From NCBI GenBank assembly GCA_927910885.1, contig CAKMOD010000141.1, positions 1 to 5,716 of the forward strand: a stretch of 5,716 nucleotides of DNA, given 5' to 3'. This document shows, piece after piece, positions 1 through 5,716 of this stretch (the stretch's first letter is position 1; each line of letters begins with the position of its first letter). The DNA comes from an uncultured Prevotella sp. (GTDB taxonomy: Bacteria > Bacteroidota > Bacteroidia > Bacteroidales > Bacteroidaceae). The position numbers were made by a program, and so were the translations under genes. The notes beneath the pieces were generated by a model. That model was given only the letters and a program-made list of their open reading frames with translations, was not told the DNA's origin and did not search any database.

Positions 1-68
1 TTGAAACCTATATTTTACTTTTATGAGAACTATGTATTTCATTAAATGTAATAAATTTTCTAACTATT

Positions 69-178
69 AAAAAGTAATATGTGCCCTTTAGGCTTCGAAA
101 AGACGCCCAATTGGCTTGCAAAAGATGCCCTTTTGAGGTCTTACTAACGCCCTTTTGAAGCCTTACTAAGCATCTTTT
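69..178. repeat. Five degenerate 22-base tandem repeats
   Basis: Dividing 69-178 every 22 bases gives units at 69-90, 91-112, 113-134, 135-156 and 157-178. Units 2 and 3 share GGCTT, AAAAGA and GCCC at the same offsets. Units 1, 3 and 4 contain GCCCTTT near the end. Within the block, 127-147 and 149-169 are direct repeats matching at 19 of 21 bases (GCCCTTTTGA then CTTACTAA). A perfect 10-base inverted repeat, CAAAAGATGC at 119-128 and GCATCTTTTG at 170-179, encloses those two copies. I recall similar GATGCCCTTTTG sequences recurring between Prevotella genes, but could not search. No function is known to me. Confidence 0.65.
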
Positions 179-218
179 GAAAACCACTTCTGCAACTGCT
201 TGATAACAAAATACTTAC

Positions 219-250
219 AAGGGTGCTAAAAATGTACGTTTTAAGCCCTT
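219..250. other. Imperfect stem-loop
   Basis: AAGGG at 219-223 pairs with CCCTT at 246-250. Further inside, CT pairs with AG and AAAA with TTTT, allowing small bulges. The structure follows directly after the 22-base repeats and is followed by a T-rich stretch at 259-265. It could be a weak terminator for a gene left of the window or part of the repeat element itself. The sequence cannot separate these. Confidence 0.25.
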
Positions 251-313
251 TATGCAGTCTTTTTATCCAATATTTTGTAATAGTTTTTCGCAACGCTGAA
301 CAAGGAATTTTCT

Positions 314-347
314 CACTGATATCACAGATAACCAGATGACACAGAAA
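314..347. repeat. Short periodic CACAGA-like repeat
   Basis: CACTGATAT, CACAGATAAC, CAGATGA and CACAGAAAC follow one another at a spacing of about 7 to 10 bases. The run directly adjoins the GC-rich hairpin at 348-376. Degenerate CACAGAT-type repeats are something I recall from bacterial intergenic DNA. The match here is short and imperfect, so it may be chance. Confidence 0.3.
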
Positions 348-376
348 CCTCCCTCAACCCCCTCCAAAGGAGGAGG
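348..376. repeat. GC-rich C-run/AAA/G-run hairpin element
   Basis: Two C-rich blocks, each with the core CCTCC (348-352 and 361-365), are followed by AAA (366-368) and then GGAGG (369-373) within a G-rich arm ending at 376. The second CCTCC and GGAGG form a perfect 5-base stem around the AAA loop, and the first CCTCC can compete for the same G arm. The element stands out in an AT-rich spacer. The same arrangement recurs after the SusD gene at 5603-5637, so I treat both as copies of one type of dispersed element. There is no T run directly after it, so terminator function on the plus strand is doubtful. Confidence 0.55.
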
Positions 377-437
377 CAGCCTAACGGGATGGTGGGTAAA
401 CTAAATAAACTAACCTGCAATAGCTTTACACTTCATA

Positions 438-700
438 TCATAATTATGACATACTAATGATAACTCCGTTCGAATAATTTTGACTTATGAATTCTGAATT
501 ACAATAGTAATCATGAGTATGGATTATGAACTCTGAATTACAATAGTAATCACAATTATGAATTGTGAATTATGAATTATCACTAATCATAATTATGAAT
601 TGTGAATTATGAACGTCTGAACTCTGAACTACAATAGTAATCATAATTATGAATTGTGAATTATGAATTATGAATTAATAGAGGATTATGAATTTTGAAT
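438..700. repeat. AT-rich direct repeats with TCATAATTATGA palindromes
   Basis: Three interleaved repeat types are visible. A 21-base core containing TGAATTACAATAGTAATCA occurs at 493-513 and 532-552, and at 623-643 with one mismatch. A 23-base unit beginning AATTATGAATTGTGAATT occurs exactly three times, at 554-576, 591-613 and 645-667. The perfect 12-base palindrome TCATAATTATGA occurs at 438-449, 587-598 and 641-652. At 651-678 the pattern becomes a heptamer repeat of the form GAATTNN. The palindromes could be protein-binding sites, but repeat decay and expansion in a non-coding spacer is the simpler reading. Confidence 0.75.
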
Positions 701-744
701 TCCGTTAACTACTTGTGTGCGTGAACAATACTTCATGTTGAAAA

Positions 745-761
745 AAAAGAAGTTTTCTTTT
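745..761. promoter_or_regulatory. Inverted repeat overlapping the -33 element
   Basis: AAAAGAA at 745-751 and TTCTTTT at 755-761 form a perfect 7-base inverted repeat with a 3-base spacer. It lies beside an eight-A tract (741-748) and overlaps the TTTG -33 element at 759-762. Its position suits an operator or an upstream activating A-tract. Runs of A and T make such dyads fairly easily by chance, so this is only a candidate. Confidence 0.3.
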
Positions 762-790
762 GGTGTTTATTGTATAAACGACTATATTTG
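759..790 (+). promoter_or_regulatory. Bacteroidota-type promoter of the SusC/SusD operon
   Basis: The -33 element TTTG at 759-762 and the -7 element TATATTTG at 783-790, which matches TAnnTTTG exactly, are separated by 20 bases. That is the usual arrangement for the primary sigma factor of Bacteroidota. Transcription would start around 796-800, giving a leader of about 20 bases before the ATG at 818. The hexamer ATAAAC occurs on both sides of the -7 element (774-779 and 795-800), 21 bases or two helical turns apart. The leader has no Shine-Dalgarno motif and is A-rich just before the start, as is normal in this phylum. Confidence 0.75.
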
Positions 791-817
791 TAGCATAAAC
801 CTAAATCAATAGAATAT

Positions 818-1060
818 ATGTCTAATTTTATGAAAGTAAGTCAGAACCGCAGAAAGCACCCACCATTTGTTAGTGGTCGCTTAGCTTTCTCTTTTGCACT
901 TGGGTTGATGGCGTTTGCACCATCCCCAGTATTAGCCAATGTGGATGCGAACACGAGTATGAGTGTTCAGCAGCAAAAGCAGAGTATTAATGGTGTGGTA
1001 AAAGATACTAATGGCGAACCTGTCATTGGTGCTTCTGTACTGGCAATGGTACTCCAGTAG
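818..1060 (+). CDS. N-terminal fragment of the SusC-family transporter (signal peptide and part of first domain)
   Basis: The 80-residue product starts at the ATG at 818, about 20 bases from the predicted transcription start; an in-frame ATG at 830 is an alternative. It has a basic n-region (RRKH at 11-14), a hydrophobic core (about 22-34) and a likely signal peptidase I site after VLA at 38-40. A short glutamine-rich linker (QQQKQ) leads into the start of the regulatory-like domain, INGVVKD at 57-63 and VIGASV at 69-74. After GASVL the residues no longer fit the family and translation stops six codons later. Alone it would be an exported peptide with no transport function. Confidence 0.75.
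   Translation: MSNFMKVSQNRRKHPPFVSGRLAFSFALGLMAFAPSPVLANVDANTSMSVQQQKQSINGVVKDTNGEPVIGASVLAMVLQ
1012..1060 (+). other. Frameshift window within the SusC-family gene
   Basis: Both frames are open between the TAA at 1009-1011 (downstream frame) and the TAG at 1058-1060 (upstream frame), so the lesion must lie here. Protein similarity narrows it to about 1040-1047: the upstream frame fits the family through GASVL and the downstream frame fits from GNGT. Adding one base, for example an A in the AA at 1045-1046, gives GASVLANGTPVGVTD, with the usual three residues between GASV and GT. A 6-base inverted repeat (TACTGG 1038-1043, CCAGTA 1054-1059) and a direct repeat GTACT (1037-1041, 1049-1053) surround the site. 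Confidence 0.8.
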
Positions 1061-1062
1061 GG

Positions 1063-3945
1063 GTGACCGACATGGATGGTCGCTTCTCAGTTTCTGTTGC
1101 TCCGGGTACGGAGTTGAAGGTTAGTTATGTTGGTTTCGCCACTCAGAGCGTCATGGTGAGAAGTGGTGTGACGAACTATAACATTACTCTAAAGGATGAG
1201 AACAGCGCACTTAGTGAGGTTGTTGTTGTCGGTTATGGTACACAGAAGAAGGCAAACCTCTCTGGTTCTGTTGCACAGCTTGATAGTAAGGCACTCGAAA
1301 ACCGCCCTATCTCTAACGTGTCTTCGGGCTTGCAGGGCTTGCTTCCGGGTATCACGGTGACTGGAGCTGATGGTGCGCCGGGTCTTGATAATGGTACGAT
1401 TCTTGTGCGTGGTGTGGGAACATTGAACTCCGCTACGCCATATATCTTGATTGATGGTGTTGAAGCAGGAACACTGAACTCGCTCGACCCAGAGGATATA
1501 GCGAGTATTTCTGTCCTAAAAGATGCTTCTTCAGCAGCCATCTATGGTTCTAAAGCATCTAATGGTGTGATACTGGTAACTACAAAACGAGGGCAGAACG
1601 GTGCGCCAAAGGTTAGTTATTCAGGTTATTTTGGTATTCAGAATGCAACAGCCTTGATGGAAAGGATGAACTCTGCTGATGCCGCTTACTATTATAATAA
1701 GGCATTGGAGCGTAGTGGTAAGGCTGCACGATTCTCTGATGAAGCGATTCAGAAGTTCCGTGATGGTTCAGACCCTTACAATTATCCTAATACAGACTGG
1801 TACGATCTTGCATTCAAGACAGCTTGGCAGAACCGCCACAGCGTGAATGTTACAGGTGGTAACGAGTATGTGAAGTATCTGGCTTCTGCTGGTTATCTCA
1901 AGCAGAGCAGTATTCTTCCTAATGCAGGTCGTGAGCAGTTTAATGGTCGTGCAAATCTCGACATGGTGTTGTCAAAGCGCATCACTGCCCATCTTAACCT
2001 CGCTTATATCCAAAACAACTACCGCGATGCAAGTAGTGCATACGCTGGTGGTAGTAGCGATCAGATTATTCGTCAGCTGAATATCATCGCCCCTTGGATT
2101 GTTTATAAGTACGAAGATGGTACATACGGTACTGTTTCTGATGGTAACCCAATGGCTTGGCTGGAGTCAGGTATGACCGTAAATCGCAACAACCGCAACT
2201 TTACGGGTATGCTGGGTATTGACTATCAGATTTTTAATGATTTGAAGTTGACGCTGCAGGGTGCATACGTTGATGCTTCTCAGCGTTATTCTTACTTCCA
2301 AAAGTTCATTCAGTATAACCCTAATAAGGCAACTGACCCTAACAAATTGGAGATTGCTCACTATGATTGGCATCGTACAACCTTCGATGCATTCCTGAAC
2401 TATGACAAGTCATTTGCGAAGCACAACTTCAAGGCTATGCTCGGTTGGCATACTGAACGCTATAAGTATCTGCCAGATTGGATGTATCGTAAGAACTTCC
2501 CTAACAATGAACTTACTGATATGAACGCTGGTGATGCTTCGACACAACAGAACGCTGGTAACACTCGCGAGCTGGCGATGGTGTCTTACTTTGGTCGTCT
2601 GAACTACGACTATGCAGGTCGTTACCTCTTTGAGGCAAACTTCCGTTCTGATGCTTCTTCACGCTTTGCTGAAGCTCATCGCTGGGGTTTCTTCCCATCA
2701 TTCTCTGCTGCATGGCGTATCTCTGAGGAACCATTCATGGAGAGTTCAAAGTCATGGTTGAACAACTTGAAGCTGCGTGCATCATGGGGTCAGTTGGGTA
2801 ATCAGGATGCTTTGAACGATTACTATCCTTGGATGAACACTTACAACCTCAATGCGAAGTATCCATTTGGTGGTCAGCTTACTCCGGGTTACTATCAGGG
2901 TAGCTATCACCTTGAGACAATCTCTTGGGAGCGTTCAACCACATGGGGCGTTGGTCTTGACTTTACCCTCTTCGGTGGTTTGACTGGTTCGTTGGATTAC
3001 TACAACCGCAAGACGACAGGTATCATCATGGACGTGTCTGCTCCTGCAGAGTTTGCACTCGGTGCTTACAAGGATAATATCGGTGCATTGCGCAATCAGG
3101 GTGTGGAACTCTCATTGGCATACGCAAAGCAGTTGAACAAGGATTGGACAATTAATGTCGGTGCGAACTTCGCTTATAACAAGAATAAGATTCTCGACTT
3201 GGGTGAAGGTACAGAATACATTGAAGACAAGGATAACCGCAACCGCCGTACAGCTATCGGTCAGCAGTACAATAGCTTCTTTATGTACAAGGCTACTGGT
3301 AAGTTCTTCAACTCACAGCAGGAGGCTGACGACTACACAGCGAAGTATGGCAACCCATTCGGACGTAAGTTCATGGCGGGTGACCTTATCTATGAGGACA
3401 CAAACGGTGATGATAAGCTCGATTCAAACGACCGCATCTATACCAAGCATACTGATATCCCAGCAATTACTTACGGCTTCAACCTCGGTGCAACATGGAA
3501 GAACATTGACCTCTCTATGATTTGGCAGGGTGTTGGTGCAGTATCTCATATCTACAATCGTGAGGTACTTGGTGAGTTCTCTGGTGATGCCAGCCACCCT
3601 TCAACACTGTGGAAAGACTCATGGACAGAGGATAATCACAATGCTAAGTTGCCTCGCGTATTCGAGACAGGAAACAGCCCAAGCGACATGACTCGTGCTA
3701 TGTCAACCTTCTGGTTGTGGAACACAGCTTACTTGCGTTTGAAGACTTTGCAGTTGGGTTACACCCTTCCAAAGAGCGCACTCAAAGCAGTTGGTCTTGA
3801 GAAGGTACGTATCTACTATGCAGGTGAAAACCTCCTTACCTTCGATGCATTACCATTCAATATTGACCCAGAAGTGACCAGCGAGCGTGGATCATCTTAT
3901 CCATTGCTGCGTTCACATTCTATCGGTATCAATATCACATTCTAA
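1063..3945 (+). CDS. Main body of the SusC-family transporter, without signal peptide
   Basis: This 960-residue open frame carries the rest of the regulatory-like domain (TDMDGRF, then VSYVGF), the plug and the whole barrel, with no further stop or shift. The GTG at 1063 is only the first possible start after the upstream stop; the frame is open from 1012 and reads GNGTPVGVTDMDG across this point, so the GTG is inside the ancestral domain. Translation could restart there because the TAG lies two bases upstream, but the product has no signal peptide and could not reach the outer membrane. The C-terminal residues SIGINITF are typical of a last barrel strand. The stop lies 22 bases before the SusD start. 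Confidence 0.8.
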   Translation: MTDMDGRFSVSVAPGTELKVSYVGFATQSVMVRSGVTNYNITLKDENSALSEVVVVGYGTQKKANLSGSVAQLDSKALENRPISNVSSGLQGLLPGITVTGADGAPGLDNGTILVRGVGTLNSATPYILIDGVEAGTLNSLDPEDIASISVLKDASSAAIYGSKASNGVILVTTKRGQNGAPKVSYSGYFGIQNATALMERMNSADAAYYYNKALERSGKAARFSDEAIQKFRDGSDPYNYPNTDWYDLAFKTAWQNRHSVNVTGGNEYVKYLASAGYLKQSSILPNAGREQFNGRANLDMVLSKRITAHLNLAYIQNNYRDASSAYAGGSSDQIIRQLNIIAPWIVYKYEDGTYGTVSDGNPMAWLESGMTVNRNNRNFTGMLGIDYQIFNDLKLTLQGAYVDASQRYSYFQKFIQYNPNKATDPNKLEIAHYDWHRTTFDAFLNYDKSFAKHNFKAMLGWHTERYKYLPDWMYRKNFPNNELTDMNAGDASTQQNAGNTRELAMVSYFGRLNYDYAGRYLFEANFRSDASSRFAEAHRWGFFPSFSAAWRISEEPFMESSKSWLNNLKLRASWGQLGNQDALNDYYPWMNTYNLNAKYPFGGQLTPGYYQGSYHLETISWERSTTWGVGLDFTLFGGLTGSLDYYNRKTTGIIMDVSAPAEFALGAYKDNIGALRNQGVELSLAYAKQLNKDWTINVGANFAYNKNKILDLGEGTEYIEDKDNRNRRTAIGQQYNSFFMYKATGKFFNSQQEADDYTAKYGNPFGRKFMAGDLIYEDTNGDDKLDSNDRIYTKHTDIPAITYGFNLGATWKNIDLSMIWQGVGAVSHIYNREVLGEFSGDASHPSTLWKDSWTEDNHNAKLPRVFETGNSPSDMTRAMSTFWLWNTAYLRLKTLQLGYTLPKSALKAVGLEKVRIYYAGENLLTFDALPFNIDPEVTSERGSSYPLLRSHSIGINITF

Positions 3946-3967
3946 CCGTAAATACCCGATATACATT

Positions 3968-5581
3968 ATGAAAACTGTAAGAACATATATATTAGCAGGT
4001 GTGGCAGCCTTTGCGCTCACATCTTGTAATGACTACCTTACCACTGTGCCGAAGGATGCAATGTCGCCAGCTACAACATGGAAGACGGGCGACGATGCTG
4101 AGAAGTTCCTTGTGGGCTGTTATGATGGTTGGGAAGAAGGTGCAGCCTTGCTTTATTGGGATGCTGGCTCTGACTTTGCGTACAACAACTTCCCTTGGGA
4201 AGGCTTTACCAATATCGGTAATGGTTCACTCTCACCATCGTCTCCGGGCTGGTCGTTCTACGATTATACCATCATTGGTAGATGTAACACCTTCCTTGAG
4301 AATGTTGATAAGTGCGTCTTCAGCAGCGATGCAGTAAAGAAAGACCTCGTTGCGCAGGTGAAGGCTATCCGTGCTTACAACTATTTCCGCATGGGTTTCC
4401 TCTATGGTGGTGTGCCAATCGTTAAGCCTTTCACCAGTGCTCAGGAGGCACGCGTGCCACGTAATACGGAGCAAGAGGTGAAGGATTTGGTATTCAAAGA
4501 CCTTGATGAGGCGATTGCTGATATCAATACGTCTCCTGCTGCACGTGGACGTATCGCAAAGGGTGCTGCCTTGGCTATGAAGATGCGTGCTGCTCTCTAC
4601 TGGGGCGACTATCAGAAGGCGAAGGATGCTGCTCAGGCTATCATCGACTTGGGTAAGTATGAACTTGATCCTGACTATACCAACCTCTTTAAGTTGGCTG
4701 GTGTTGACTCAAAAGAAATCATCCTTGCCGTACAGTATAAGAGCGGTACTCGCCCAATTGGTACTATCGGACAGCTCTATAACAATGGCGATGGTGGCTG
4801 GTCATCAGTTGTTCCAACACAGAAGTGTGTTGATAACTATGAGATGAGCAATGGTAAGACTATCGATGAGGCGGGTTCTGGATACGATGCAACTCATCCT
4901 TTCCATGGTCGTGACCCACGTATGGCAATGACGATTCTCTATCCCGGTTGCGACTGGAATGGCACTATCTTCAATACGCTCGACGAGAATGTTAATGGTA
5001 AGAAGAATCCTAACTATCCAACCAATGCTGCCAACTCTTCTAAGACTGCCCTCACATGGCGTAAGTACTTAGACCCAATGAGCCAGTATGCTGACGTATG
5101 GGACACAGAGGCTTGCCCAATCGTCTTCCGCTATGCAGAGGTGCTCTTGACATGGGCTGAGGCTGAAAACGAGTTGAACGGTCCTTCTGCCAACGTCTTT
5201 GCAATGATTGACAAGGTGCGTACCCGCGTAGGTATGCCTACTGTTGACCAGTCAAAGTATAACACTAAGGACAAACTTCGTGAGTTGATTCGTCGTGAGC
5301 GTGGCTCAGAGTTCGCTGGTGAGGGTCTCCGTCGTGCTGATATCTTACGTTGGACAAGCAATGGTAAGATGGTCGCAGAGACAGTATTGAATGGTCCATT
5401 GAACCGTATCACAGGTACTATTAACACATCTGCTACCGACCCAACTATGCGTGCCGTAGTCAGTGGTAGCAGTAAGGTTGAGGACCGTACGTTCCAAACC
5501 TTCAACAGATACCTGCCAATCCCACAGTGGAATATCTCTGATAATCCTAAGTTGGAGCAGAATCCGGGGTATGCGAAGTAA
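3968..5581 (+). CDS. SusD/RagB-family surface nutrient-binding lipoprotein
   Basis: The 537-residue product is a SusD-type lipoprotein that sits on the cell surface as a lid on its SusC partner and captures the ligand. The ATG at 3968 is chosen because it begins a lipoprotein signal peptide with lipobox LTSC, lipidated cysteine at residue 20, followed by NDYL as in many SusD proteins; the upstream in-frame ATG at 3887 lies inside the SusC gene. Family hallmarks include AIRAYNYFRMGFLYGGVPIV (about 133-152), a helical TPR-like segment GRIAKGAALAMKMRAALYWG with YQKAKDAA after it, FRYAEVLLTWAEAENEL (about 387-403), RELIRRERGSEFAGEGLRR (438-456) and a C-terminal NRYLPIPQ followed by LEQNPGY. Length is normal. 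It follows the transporter after 22 bases with no terminator, so the two share a message. The ligand is unknown: no enzyme gene lies nearby. Confidence 0.93.
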   Translation: MKTVRTYILAGVAAFALTSCNDYLTTVPKDAMSPATTWKTGDDAEKFLVGCYDGWEEGAALLYWDAGSDFAYNNFPWEGFTNIGNGSLSPSSPGWSFYDYTIIGRCNTFLENVDKCVFSSDAVKKDLVAQVKAIRAYNYFRMGFLYGGVPIVKPFTSAQEARVPRNTEQEVKDLVFKDLDEAIADINTSPAARGRIAKGAALAMKMRAALYWGDYQKAKDAAQAIIDLGKYELDPDYTNLFKLAGVDSKEIILAVQYKSGTRPIGTIGQLYNNGDGGWSSVVPTQKCVDNYEMSNGKTIDEAGSGYDATHPFHGRDPRMAMTILYPGCDWNGTIFNTLDENVNGKKNPNYPTNAANSSKTALTWRKYLDPMSQYADVWDTEACPIVFRYAEVLLTWAEAENELNGPSANVFAMIDKVRTRVGMPTVDQSKYNTKDKLRELIRRERGSEFAGEGLRRADILRWTSNGKMVAETVLNGPLNRITGTINTSATDPTMRAVVSGSSKVEDRTFQTFNRYLPIPQWNISDNPKLEQNPGYAK

Positions 5582-5602
5582 GAAAAAGAAGAAAAAGTAA
5601 CA

Positions 5603-5637
5603 GCCCCTCCCCCGTCCCCTCCCCCAAAGGGAGGGGC
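5603..5637. repeat. GC-rich C-run/AAA/G-run hairpin element after the SusD gene
   Basis: The ten bases CCCCTCCCCC occur at 5604-5613 and again at 5616-5625, followed by AAA and GGGAGGGGC (5629-5637). The second block forms a perfect 8-base stem with the G arm (5616-5623 with 5629-5636). The first block can form a competing 8-base stem (5603-5610 with 5630-5637). Reading leftward, the minus strand continues into two T5 tracts (complement of 5592-5596 and 5583-5587), which resembles an intrinsic terminator for a leftward gene beyond the window. On the plus strand no T run follows directly, though the hairpin could still slow or end the SusC/SusD message. Confidence 0.55.
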
Positions 5638-5658
5638 GTGAAATGCGAGATACCCCAT

Positions 5659-5704
5659 GTGAGAAGTTGACGAGTTGCGTGTATATTCGCTTCTTCACTT
5701 TGTT
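5659..5704 (+). terminator. Weak terminator-like dyad
   Basis: GTGAGAAG at 5659-5666 can pair with CTTCTTCAC at 5690-5698 with one bulge, and a T-rich TTTGTTT follows at 5699-5705. The loop is long, 23 bases, and the stem is only moderately GC-rich, so this is a low-confidence candidate for the end of the SusC/SusD message. No gene is visible between 5582 and the window end. Confidence 0.22.
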
Positions 5705-5716
5705 TCTCCTATCGTA

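Larger units (their letters stand above)
1..817. other. Gene-free, repeat-rich intergenic region
   Basis: No convincing coding region is visible on either strand. A 14-codon open stretch at the left edge ends in TAA at 43-45 and is too short to call as a gene tail. The stretch is clearly more AT-rich than the genes to its right. It holds a 22-base tandem repeat (69-178), a possible stem-loop (219-250), a CACAGA-like periodic stretch (314-347), a GC-rich hairpin (348-376), AT-rich direct repeats and palindromes (438-700), and the promoter of the transporter operon (759-790). These are listed separately. Its length and density of repeats suggest a chromosomal intergenic spacer that has collected small dispersed repeats; that is inference. 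Confidence 0.8.
818..3945 (+). pseudogene. SusC/RagA-family TonB-dependent outer-membrane transporter, frameshifted
   Basis: This is a SusC-type nutrient transporter: a 22-strand-class outer-membrane barrel that imports a ligand delivered by its SusD partner, powered by TonB-ExbBD. Adding one base near 1040-1047 gives a continuous protein of about 1,042 residues, normal for the family. In order it shows a signal peptide (1-40), a carboxypeptidase-regulatory-like domain (about 57-127), a TonB-box-like hinge SEVVVVGYG (133-141), a plug (about 142-260) with TILVRGVG at 194 and LKDASSAAIYG at 234, then the barrel, ending in an aromatic residue (NITF). There is no extra N-terminal STN domain, so it is unlikely to signal through an anti-sigma factor. 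The substrate cannot be inferred. As written, the first frame ends at a TAG at 1058-1060, so no full-length protein should form. Only one lesion is visible, which suggests a recent mutation or a sequencing error. Confidence 0.85.

Noticed and set aside
1..45. Tail of a gene entering from the left
   Set aside because: Only 14 open codons before TAA, AT-rich and without recognisable residues; chance is as likely.
69..178. CRISPR array
   Set aside because: The 22-base units are directly adjoining and degenerate, with no unique spacers and no cas gene.
1..817. Riboswitch or tRNA in the upstream region
   Set aside because: No cloverleaf or known aptamer core was seen, and the predicted leader is only about 20 bases long.
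1040..1063. Programmed ribosomal frameshift joining the two SusC pieces
   Set aside because: No slippery heptamer is visible before the TAG, only a weak dyad is present, and programmed frameshifting is not known to me in this family.
3155..3520. Plus-strand open frame of 121 codons inside the SusC gene
   Set aside because: It is an out-of-frame shadow rich in Ser and Thr within the conserved barrel coding sequence.
3887..3967. Longer SusD reading frame starting at the ATG at 3887
   Set aside because: The added 27 residues overlap the end of the SusC gene and would put the lipoprotein signal peptide inside the protein; the ATG at 3968 gives a proper signal and lipobox.
5131..5698. Reverse-strand open frames of 175 and 117 codons over the end of SusD
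   Set aside because: They lie opposite a clear SusD-family gene and their sequences show no recognisable domain; the low-complexity parts come from the C-rich hairpin and A-rich tract.

Overview
The window looks like part of a Bacteroidota chromosome, most likely Prevotella or a close relative. The basis is a SusC/SusD-type pair of outer-membrane uptake genes, a promoter matching the Bacteroidota consensus (TTTG, 20 bases, TAnnTTTG), start codons without Shine-Dalgarno sequences, and intergenic repeats of a kind I recall from Prevotella genomes. The genus is my inference; no taxonomic marker gene is present.

Layout. Bases 1-817 are AT-rich and carry no gene I can support. They hold several kinds of repeat: a 22-base tandem repeat (69-178), a CACAGA-type periodic stretch (about 314-347), a GC-rich C-run/AAA/G-run hairpin (348-376), and a block of AT-rich repeats and palindromes (438-700). 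A well-formed promoter follows at 759-790. The SusC-family TonB-dependent transporter occupies 818-3945. It is split by a one-base frameshift near 1040-1047: the signal peptide and first part of the N-terminal domain lie in one frame (818-1060) and the other 960 residues in another (1063-3945). The SusD-family lipoprotein (3968-5581) follows after 22 bases. The last 135 bases hold a second GC-rich hairpin and a weak terminator-like dyad.

How it works. In intact pairs SusC is the TonB-driven outer-membrane barrel and SusD is the surface lipoprotein lid that captures the ligand, usually a glycan or peptide. The two would be made from one message starting near base 797. Nothing in the window shows the substrate: no enzyme, SusE/F-like protein or regulator gene is present. 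As written, the transporter should be non-functional because its plug and barrel are separated from the signal peptide. The rest of the reading frame is intact, so the lesion is either very recent or a sequencing error. I see no new biological system here; the frameshift and the repeat-rich leader are the points most worth checking.
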